From assembly GCA_023392975.1 (NCBI GenBank), contig JAEWNA010000115.1, positions 1 through 22,524 on the forward strand: a stretch of DNA of 22,524 bases, in the 5' to 3' direction. The position numbers were made by a program, and so were the translations under genes. The stretch comes from Pseudomonadota bacterium (lineage in GTDB: Bacteria; Pseudomonadota; Gammaproteobacteria; Xanthomonadales; Xanthomonadaceae). Positions 15,700 to 20,997 of this stretch are shown one piece after another. Below the pieces are notes generated by a model. The model worked only from the letters and a program-made list of their open reading frames with translations, made no database searches and had not been told where the DNA came from. Numbering within the stretch: position 1 is the stretch's first letter; each line of letters begins with the position of its first letter.

Positions 15700-16560
15700 T
15701 CAGGACCAGACGTGACGGGCGGCACGCACCGTGTTGGCGTTGAGACGGGCGACCCGGTCGGCGTGCTGGTAGCCACCGGCGACGACGAACACCAGCGGGA
15801 TGCGGCGCACATGCGCGATCCGGAACACCGCGAGGTCGCGTTCGAACAGTTGCCGGGTGGTCAGGCCGACGAGGCTCTTGGGGTCGTCCTCGTGGCAGTC
15901 GGCGCCGGCCTGGTAGAGCAGCAGGTCGGGGCGCTGCGCATCGACCAGCGCTTCCGCCTCGCGCAGGGCGTCGAGGTAGCGCTCGAAGCCGTCCTCGCGC
16001 GCCCGCACCTGGAACGCCCACGAGCGCACGCCGCCGCGGCAGCCGAAGCGGGTGCCGAAGATCGAGACGTTGCAGAGGTTGGGCAGGCGCGCGGCGAACT
16101 CCTCGGTGCCGTTGCCGCCGTGCTCGTCGCAGTCGATCACCATCACCCGTCGTTCGGGATGGGCGTGCGCGACCAGCGCCAGCCCGTTCAGCGGGCAGAA
16201 GCCGCTGCCGGATTCGGGCACGGCGTGATGGAAGCCGCGGGCGATGTTCATCGCCAGACCGCTACGCAGCGCGGTGTCGACCGCGGCGAGCTGTCCGCCC
16301 AGCATCGCCAGCGTCGCGTCGCGCACCGCCGGGCTCCAGCGGATGCCCTGGCGCGAGGCCAGCGGCTCCTCGCCCTGCAGGAAGGCGGACAGGTAGTGCG
16401 CGTCATGCAGGCCTGCCAGCGCGTCCGCGGGCAGCGGTCTCGGCGCCATCAGCTCGACCAGGCCCAGGCGTTCGAGCTTGCGCGCCGTGGTGCCCAGCCG
16501 CGCCAGCAGCGGCACTTCGTCGGGCGCGTAGGCGTCGCTGTACCAGGCCGGGATGCGCAT
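15700..16560 (-). CDS. Histone deacetylase family (HDAC/AcuC-like) deacylase
   Basis: A 286-residue protein of the short bacterial HDAC-like class. Seen: the catalytic His pair GFHHA (His111, His112), GSGFCPLNGLALVA (118-131), zinc ligands Asp145 and His147 in DCDEHGGNGTEEF, third ligand Asp226 in GADCHEDDP, and the transition-state Tyr264 in VVAGGYQ. All catalytic residues are therefore in place. Known: bacterial relatives deacetylate acetoin-pathway enzymes, acetylpolyamines or small acylamides; protein substrates are possible. The gene begins 1 bp after the stop of the unknown gene at 16562 and so belongs to the roadblock/GTPase cluster by layout. Whether it modifies the GTPase or partner proteins is speculation worth testing. 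Confidence 0.9.
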   Translation of the reverse strand: MRIPAWYSDAYAPDEVPLLARLGTTARKLERLGLVELMAPRPLPADALAGLHDAHYLSAFLQGEEPLASRQGIRWSPAVRDATLAMLGGQLAAVDTALRSGLAMNIARGFHHAVPESGSGFCPLNGLALVAHAHPERRVMVIDCDEHGGNGTEEFAARLPNLCNVSIFGTRFGCRGGVRSWAFQVRAREDGFERYLDALREAEALVDAQRPDLLLYQAGADCHEDDPKSLVGLTTRQLFERDLAVFRIAHVRRIPLVFVVAGGYQHADRVARLNANTVRAARHVWS

Positions 16561-16561
16561 G

Positions 16562-17500
16562 TCAGTGCTCGGCGAGCGATGCCGACGCGAAGCGGCGGAG
16601 GTCGTCGATGGTGGTGCTGCCCGGCGAGAGCATGTTGCTGCGCACCTGTGCCTCGAACTGCGCGCTGAACGCGCGCTGGCGCACCTTCGGCGACACGGCG
16701 AGCGTGGTCAGGCGCAGGAAGCGCGCTTCGGCGATCGTCGCGATGTCGTGGGCGACGCCGCAGGCCAGCGGCCGCAGCGCCGGGGCGTCGGCATCGTAGC
16801 GCAGCGCGAACAGCGCACCGGGCGGCAGGGTCACCCCGCAGATGGACACCGCCGCCACCGCCATCGCCGAATGCGATTCACCCAGCGCCATCTTCTCGAC
16901 CAGCAGCGGCGTGCCGGCGGCGTCGACGAACACGTTGACCCGACCGCCGCGGCGCACGCGGCCATGGGCGATCTCCAGGAAGAATTCCTCCGCCTGCGAA
17001 CAGCTGCCGATCTCGGGCTTCTCCGCCATCGCCGGCAGCGCCGGTGCGGTCGTCGCCTCCGGCGCAAGCAGGTCACGGAGGACGTCGAGCAGCAGCGCGC
17101 TTTCCTCGCGCTGCAGGGCCGCGCGGACCGTCGCGATCCGCGCGGGCAATGCGCGCAGGTCGTCGAGCAGCGGGGAGGGCGGAAGGGCGGCGAGGGCGTC
17201 AGCATCGGCGCGATCGGCGCGCCGCCAGCCTTCGGGCCAGCCGGCGGCGACGAGCTGCCGCGCGATCGCCTCGGTGCGCGATTTCGGCCAGTCGGCGAGC
17301 ACGCCGAAATCGGTGGCATCGGTGGCCTGCCGCGGCCGGTTCACGAAGGTCGACAGGAACCGCGTCGCCTGGGTGTAGCCGCAGCCGCGGCGCTCGGTGC
17401 GATGCGCGGGCGATTCGTCGAGCATGTCGCGCAGCGTGGGGTGCAGCACGAGCCCGACGCTCGCGAAGGCTTCGACCAGTTCGTGCCTGCCCGGGCTCAC
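16562..17500 (-). CDS. Hypothetical protein of the roadblock/GTPase cluster
   Basis: A 312-residue protein that I do not recognise. The GTG at 17500 is the first start after the GTPase stop (12-bp gap). Seen: an N-terminal helical part (1-150) with CGYTQATRFLSTFVNRPRQATDATDFGVLADWPKSRTEAIARQLVAAGWPEG, where cysteine and tryptophan are notable. A long amphipathic helix follows (115-145, coiled-coil like). A C-terminal alpha/beta part (175-310) contains RGGRVNVFVDAAGTPLLVEKMALGESHSAMAVAAVSI and LPPGALFALRYDAD. No signal peptide or membrane helix, so cytosolic. The 1-bp gap to the deacylase and 12-bp gap to the GTPase make it an integral partner of that module. The C-terminal half could be a ligand-binding or regulatory fold, but this is not supported by a known motif. 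Confidence 0.72.
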   Translation of the reverse strand: MSPGRHELVEAFASVGLVLHPTLRDMLDESPAHRTERRGCGYTQATRFLSTFVNRPRQATDATDFGVLADWPKSRTEAIARQLVAAGWPEGWRRADRADADALAALPPSPLLDDLRALPARIATVRAALQREESALLLDVLRDLLAPEATTAPALPAMAEKPEIGSCSQAEEFFLEIAHGRVRRGGRVNVFVDAAGTPLLVEKMALGESHSAMAVAAVSICGVTLPPGALFALRYDADAPALRPLACGVAHDIATIAEARFLRLTTLAVSPKVRQRAFSAQFEAQVRSNMLSPGSTTIDDLRRFASASLAEH

Positions 17501-17512
17501 GGCGCGACGCGG

Positions 17513-18040
17513 TCAGTCGAGCGACAGCAGCAGGGCGCGGATCAGGTGCGAGGTCTGCTCGCGGTCGCGCGCATCGAAGGTGAACACCGGGATCGGCCGC
17601 CCGCAGCGGCGCACGGCTTCGCGCACGGTGTCCATGCGGAAACCGCGGGCGAGGTCGGTGCGGGTGATGCCGATCACCAGGCCGGCGTCGGCGTCGATGT
17701 CGCGGATCGCGCGGATCCAGTGTTCGCATTCGGCGGCGACGCGTTCGCTGTCGCCCGGCAGCACCACGACCACGCCGACCGCGCCGGCCATCACCAGCGG
17801 GCGCATGTGCGCGAAATGCTCCTGCCCGGGCAGGCCGTAGAGATGCAGCGGCGTGCCGTCGTCGAGCAGCACCGGCGAGAAATCGAGTGCCACCGTGGTC
17901 GTGGTCTTCTCGCCCATCGCTCCCTGGCTCATCGGCATCTCGGTCGAGACCGGCGCCGCGTCGGAGAGAGCCCGGATCGCGGTGGTCTTGCCGGCGCCCA
18001 CCGGTCCGGCGAAGACGAGTTTTGCACTTTCGAATGACAC
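17513..18040 (-). CDS. Small Ras-like GTPase (MglA/CvnD-like)
   Basis: A 175-residue protein from the GTG at 18040, preceded by GGAG at 10 nt. Seen: P-loop GPVGAGKTT (12-20), switch I region KTTTTVALDFSPVLLDDG (45-62), G3 GLPGQEHF (69-76; Gly-Leu replaces the Asp of DTPGQ), G4 TRTD (126-129, for TKxD). No membrane anchor. The run KTTTTVAxDF with xxPGQ is characteristic of the CvnD/ATP-GTP-binding group found with roadblock proteins in Streptomyces conservons, and the fold is shared with MglA. Known: such GTPases act as polarity or signalling switches, with roadblock proteins as activating or scaffold partners. Two roadblock genes lie upstream in the same direction, supporting this role. Confidence 0.88.
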   Translation of the reverse strand: MSFESAKLVFAGPVGAGKTTAIRALSDAAPVSTEMPMSQGAMGEKTTTTVALDFSPVLLDDGTPLHLYGLPGQEHFAHMRPLVMAGAVGVVVVLPGDSERVAAECEHWIRAIRDIDADAGLVIGITRTDLARGFRMDTVREAVRRCGRPIPVFTFDARDREQTSHLIRALLLSLD

Positions 18041-18070
18041 GTTCGGTTCGCTCCGTGTGGATGCTTGCGA

Positions 18071-18090
18071 TCCCGCGGCGAGGCGCGGGA
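18071..18090 (-). other. Intercistronic hairpin between the unknown gene and the GTPase gene
   Basis: A 7-bp perfect stem TCCCGCG (18071-18077) / CGCGGGA (18084-18090) with a 6-nt loop sits in the 67-bp gap. It has no U-tract, so it is unlikely to be a terminator. Confidence 0.5.
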
Positions 18091-18107
18091 CGGGTCCCGT
18101 GGACAGA

Positions 18108-19043
18108 TCAGGCCCGGCCGAGGCCGAAGCGGACGGCGATGCGGGCGAGCACGCCGGAGAATGCGCCGACGGGCTGTTCCGCGGGCGGTAACGCCGGCGT
18201 CCCGCCGCCCGGCGCTTCCAGCAGGTTCGCGGCGCGGTACGCCCACAGGCTGGCGTTGACCTCGCGCGCGTCCACGCCGCAGCGCGCGCGGATCTCGTCG
18301 GCGGACGCCGGGCCGCGCAGCAGCAGGCGCGCGATCTTCAGTGCCCCGACCAGTTCCGGCGCGGTGCCGACGTCGGGCCAGTCCTTCAGTCGATAGTGTC
18401 CCGCCGGGAATGCGGGCAGTTGTCCGCGCCCCTGGTGCGCGGACTGCAGCAGGAACGCCTCCAGGCTGCGGCTGGCGCCGTCGCCGTGCGTGGGCCCGTC
18501 GGCGTTGCCGGGCGCCAGCGCCCAGTCCTGGCTCGCGAAACTGTCGCGCGCGGACAGCAGGTCGCTGAGCGAGGCGGCGTAGACGCGGCCTTCCTGCGGG
18601 CGAATGCGGATGCGGCGGCCGTTGAGCGTGGCGTCGACGGCGCGACCGCTGTATTCGGATTCGGTCAGTCGGCAGAGCGCGGGCATCGCACCGCTGCTCT
18701 CGACCTGTTCGGGTGTCTCGGCCGACTCGACCGCGAGCAGTTCGCGCATCGCCTGCGCCAGCGCGGGCGCGGGGCTGCCTTCGGCCGCGCTCGCCACGCC
18801 GTGTCCGCAGTCGTCGGGATGCGCGCCGAACGCGAGCACCGGCGTGCCGCGCGACCGCGCACGCACGTAGGCCTGGCGGCCGTAGGTGTCGGCGATGTCG
18901 GCGACCAGCAGCGTGCAGCGGGTGCCGTCCCAACTGCGGACCTGCCCGCGGACGCGCCAGGCGGCGAGCAGCGAAGCGGCGATCCGGACGCGCTGTTCGG
19001 CCTGTTCACTGAGGGCGGCGGTGGCGATGTCGGCGCGGAGCAT
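18108..19043 (-). CDS. Hypothetical protein with possible C-terminal winged helix, roadblock cluster
   Basis: A 311-residue protein from the ATG at 19043; the frame opens at 19088, but the ATG at 19043 gives the tidier start (MLRADIATAALSE). I do not recognise the family. Seen: an N-terminal Rossmann-like stretch, CTLLVADIADTYGRQAYVRARSRGTPVLAFG (43-73), which recalls a degenerate receiver or small ligand-binding domain. A middle segment rich in Asp and Ala follows. A helical segment at 233-275 (LVGALKIARLLLRGPASADEIRARCGVDAREVNASLWAYRAANLL) has the helix-turn-helix/wing look of a winged-helix domain. No TM helix or signal peptide. It lies between the second roadblock gene (142-bp gap) and the GTPase gene (67-bp gap). 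It may link the switch to DNA or to other partners; that is inference. Confidence 0.68.
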   Translation of the reverse strand: MLRADIATAALSEQAEQRVRIAASLLAAWRVRGQVRSWDGTRCTLLVADIADTYGRQAYVRARSRGTPVLAFGAHPDDCGHGVASAAEGSPAPALAQAMRELLAVESAETPEQVESSGAMPALCRLTESEYSGRAVDATLNGRRIRIRPQEGRVYAASLSDLLSARDSFASQDWALAPGNADGPTHGDGASRSLEAFLLQSAHQGRGQLPAFPAGHYRLKDWPDVGTAPELVGALKIARLLLRGPASADEIRARCGVDAREVNASLWAYRAANLLEAPGGGTPALPPAEQPVGAFSGVLARIAVRFGLGRA

Positions 19044-19103
19044 GGCGTGTGGATGCAAAGTCGTGTGAGGCGTCGCGGACGCACGCATGCGCCAGCGACG
19101 CAG

Positions 19104-19126
19104 GCCCGGGCGGCGTTCGCCCGGGC
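19104..19126 (-). other. Intercistronic hairpin downstream of the second roadblock gene
   Basis: A 9-bp perfect stem GCCCGGGCG (19104-19112) / CGCCCGGGC (19118-19126) closes a 5-nt loop in the 142-bp gap. No U-tract follows on either strand, so it is more likely an mRNA processing or stability element than a terminator. Confidence 0.55.
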
Positions 19127-19141
19127 ATGGACGGTCAGGTC

Positions 19142-19190
19142 GATCAGGAACAGGTGATCAGGACCGGGCGATCAGGCCCGGGCGATCAGG
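19142..19190. repeat. 14-bp tandem repeat across the roadblock stop codon
   Basis: Three full units (19142-19155, 19156-19169, 19170-19183) plus a 7-bp partial unit (19184-19190) follow the pattern GATCAGGNNCRGGY, with most changes in the last half of the unit. The partial unit contains the TGA stop of the roadblock gene on the minus strand (19186-19188). Each unit carries a TGATC on the minus strand. Confidence 0.75.
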
Positions 19191-19542
19191 AGAAGTCGAC
19201 GCCCTTCTCGAACGTGCGCAGCTCGTGGCGGGCCATCGCGAGGTTCGACTTGGAGCGGTCGAGCACGACGTAGAGGAACAGCTTCTGGTTGGATTCGAGC
19301 GGACGCAGGATGTGGTACTGCTTGGTGAGGCTGATCAGGACGTCCTCGATGGTGTCGTTGAGCTTGAGGGCGTTGGCGACCTTGCGCTTCGCACGGAGCA
19401 CTTCGGAGTTGCCGGCGGCAGCGACTTCGAGGTCGATGCCGGCGCCGTCGCCGGCGAGCAGCATGCCGCTTTCGGTGTCGACGAGCGCGGCGGCGATGTA
19501 GCCGTCGAGGCTGCGGAGGGGTTCGAGCGAGATCTTGGCCAT
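19186..19542 (-). CDS. Roadblock/LC7 domain protein (second roadblock gene of the cluster)
   Basis: A 118-residue protein from the ATG at 19542, preceded by AGAGGAAA. Seen: the roadblock/LC7 pattern with LRSLDGYIAAALVDTESGMLLAGDGAGIDLEVAAAGNSEVLRAKRKVANAL (8-58), DTIEDVLISLTKQYHILRPLESNQKLFLYVVLDRSKSNLAMARHEL (62-107). One domain fills the whole chain. Known: roadblock proteins form dimers that act with small Ras-like GTPases (MglB with MglA) as activating or scaffold partners. It lies downstream of the first roadblock gene (127-bp gap) and upstream of the GTPase gene in the same direction. Confidence 0.9.
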   Translation of the reverse strand: MAKISLEPLRSLDGYIAAALVDTESGMLLAGDGAGIDLEVAAAGNSEVLRAKRKVANALKLNDTIEDVLISLTKQYHILRPLESNQKLFLYVVLDRSKSNLAMARHELRTFEKGVDFS

Positions 19543-19622
19543 GCGGATGTTTCCTCTGTGATGGAGTTGCGGGGTGTTCGGGATGTGCCTGGAGGACGGA
19601 AACGGGTCCACCCTCGTCTGTC

Positions 19623-19647
19623 CGCCGTCGCTGCGAGCGCGACGGCG
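19623..19647 (-). other. Intercistronic hairpin between the two roadblock genes
   Basis: A 9-bp perfect stem CGCCGTCGC (19623-19631) / GCGACGGCG (19639-19647) with a 7-nt loop sits in the 127-bp gap. No U-tract. Confidence 0.55.
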
Positions 19648-19669
19648 TGTTCCGCGGGGCGGATTCGGG

Positions 19670-20119
19670 TCAGTCGCCGGCGTCGATCGCGACCGCGAGG
19701 TGGGCGGCGGTGTCGAGGGCGGTGCGGATGGTGGTCGCCAGGATGTCGCTGGCGTCGGCGCACACGCAGAGCGTGTGATGCTTCGCCTTCGACGGTACCC
19801 GCACCAGGACGATCGAACCGTGTTCGGTCGCGATGCTGTTGTACAGCGCGCGGCCGTCCAGCGATTCGCGGCTGAAGGATTCGATCAGGCCCATCAGCGA
19901 GCTCATGATCGCGGCGGCGCGCTGTGCGTCCGCGCCGCGACCGGGCGCGTTCGCATGCGCGAAGCTGCGGCCGTCCACGGTGGCGAGCGAAGCGAAGACG
20001 ACGGAGGGCGTGCGGGAAACCAGCTCGGCGAGCCTGTTCTGGCACGTCAACCTGCTGCGCATCTGGAGGGGGGCATCCTGCGCGGGGGAGGTGTCCATCA
20101 GGTTGAAGGCAGCCGCCAC
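19670..20119 (-). CDS. Roadblock/LC7-like protein (first gene of the sigma-54 operon)
   Basis: A 149-residue protein if it starts at the GTG at 20119, which follows CCGGAG at 6 nt and lies about 24 nt after the predicted sigma-54 transcript start. The ATG at 20098 is the alternative. Frame upstream of 20119 lies inside the promoter, so longer forms are rejected. Seen: LAELVSRTPSVVFASLATVDGRSFAH, AAAIMSSLMGLIESFSRESLDG, and GSIVLVRVPSKAKHHTLCVCADASDILATTIRTALDTAAHLA, the beta-alpha order of the roadblock fold. Divergent from its neighbour, and more cysteine-bearing (LTCQ, LCVCAD). Known: such proteins pair with small GTPases. Two different roadblock proteins suggest a heterodimer or two GTPase-contacting partners. 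It is the promoter-proximal gene of the cluster. Confidence 0.85.
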   Translation of the reverse strand: MAAAFNLMDTSPAQDAPLQMRSRLTCQNRLAELVSRTPSVVFASLATVDGRSFAHANAPGRGADAQRAAAIMSSLMGLIESFSRESLDGRALYNSIATEHGSIVLVRVPSKAKHHTLCVCADASDILATTIRTALDTAAHLAVAIDAGD

Positions 20120-20441
20120 GGCGGACTCCGGAGGGGATGTAATCGCTTCCAAAGCAAAGGGCGTGCCAAATACTTGTCGCAAATTCTTGACGCCGCCGCG
20201 GTATCGACACGCGCGTTTTTCGACGATGGGATCGACTGCGAGGTCGGGTCCGATCGGTCGTGCAAATCGCACTGATGACGCCTTGGGTCAGCAAACCGCT
20301 CGAAGCGGGACGCGGTAGTGACAATCCAGGTCACGATGAGATGCAATCCTCGTTTTCTCATGCAGCGACGAGATTCCCGTCGCATCGGCCGACTGCGGCG
20401 TTCTGCTAGTGTCTGCGTCCCATCGATCGAGGCGCCGTTCC
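20120..20441. promoter_or_regulatory. 322-bp divergent regulatory region between the roadblock operon and hemJ
   Basis: No gene is supported here. It contains the sigma-54 promoter (20153-20168, minus) and three inverted repeats farther upstream of that promoter: GTGAC-N7-GTCAC (20318-20334), ATGAGA-N14-TCTCAT (20336-20361) and GCGACG-N7-CGTCGC (20365-20383). They lie about 175-240 bp from the predicted start, where enhancer sites usually sit. For hemJ, an extended -10 (TGC-TAGTGT, 20404-20412) without a clear -35 is the best candidate. Confidence 0.5.
20153..20168 (-). promoter_or_regulatory. Sigma-54 (RpoN) promoter of the roadblock/GTPase operon
   Basis: On the minus strand the bases are TGGCACG, N4, TTGCT, which matches the RpoN consensus TGGCACG-N4-TTGCW at all fixed positions, with the GG and GC pairs 12 bp apart. 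The start would be near 20142, some 24 nt before the GTG at 20119. RpoN promoters need an enhancer-binding ATPase, so the operon should be inducible. Confidence 0.85.
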
Positions 20442-20864
20442 ATGCAGGGCTATCTCTGGACCAAGACCTTCCACCTCGTCTTCGTCATCGCCTGGATGGC
20501 GACGGTGTTCTACCTGCCGCGGATCCTGGTGAACGTCGCCGAGGCGGGGGACGTGCCGGCGGTGCGGGATCGGCTCGCGCTGATGGGCCGGCGGCTGTAC
20601 CGGTTCGGCCATACGGTCTTCGGCATCGCGTTCGTGTTCGGCCTGGTGCTGTGGCTGCACTACCACATGGTCGGCGGCTGGCTGCACGCCAAGCTGGGGC
20701 TGGTCGCGGTCCTGCTGGCGTACTTCATCGTCTGCGGCCGCTGGCTGAAGGGCATCGAGAAGGGGCGCCCGCTGCCCTCGGCGAAGACCCTGCGCTGGCT
20801 CAACGAGCTGCCGGTGCTGCTGCTGGTGGCGATCGTCTACCTGGTGCTCGCCAAGCCGTTCTGA
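20442..20864 (+). CDS. hemJ: HemJ/CopD-family membrane protein (probable protoporphyrinogen IX oxidase)
   Basis: A 140-residue protein from the ATG at 20442, chosen over an in-frame start at 20409 because it begins with the family motif. Seen: WTKTFHLVFVIAWMATVFYLPRILV (6-30, with conserved His11, Trp18 and FYLPR), RRLYRFGHTVFGIAFVFGLVLWLHYHM, GGWLHAKLGLVAVLLAYFIVCGRWLKG, and RWLNELPVLLLVAIVYLVLAKPF at the C-terminus. Four hydrophobic helices are evident. Known: HemJ oxidises protoporphyrinogen IX in haem synthesis in bacteria lacking HemG/HemY, and uses haem bound by a conserved His. I rate HemJ likely but the wider CopD-like label safe. It is convergent with the alkaline phosphatase gene. 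Confidence 0.85.
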   Translation: MQGYLWTKTFHLVFVIAWMATVFYLPRILVNVAEAGDVPAVRDRLALMGRRLYRFGHTVFGIAFVFGLVLWLHYHMVGGWLHAKLGLVAVLLAYFIVCGRWLKGIEKGRPLPSAKTLRWLNELPVLLLVAIVYLVLAKPF

Positions 20865-20891
20865 GCCGGGCCACCCGCGTCGACCGGTAGC

Positions 20892-20950
20892 GCGGCCTGA
20901 CCAACCATTCGGCGGTCGAACATCAGGCCGCCAAGCCCTTTCCGAAGGGC
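20892..20950. terminator. Possible terminator hairpins between hemJ and the phosphatase gene
   Basis: Hairpin one has a 9-bp stem GCGGCCTGA (20892-20900) / TCAGGCCGC (20923-20931) with a 22-nt loop. Hairpin two has a 6-bp stem GCCCTT (20935-20940) / AAGGGC (20945-20950) with a TCCG tetraloop. Both lie in the 133-bp gap between convergent stop codons. U-tracts are poor, so Rho-independent termination is only possible. Confidence 0.5.
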
Positions 20951-20997
20951 AGCGGCTTGAAGGTCGTTGTACCTCGAGAAATCCCGCGAAAGGGCTC

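Noticed and set aside
14838..17500. YgiD, the deacylase and the unknown gene as an acquired island.
   Set aside because: GC content and codon style look the same as their neighbours, and there is no integrase, att-like repeat or tRNA nearby.
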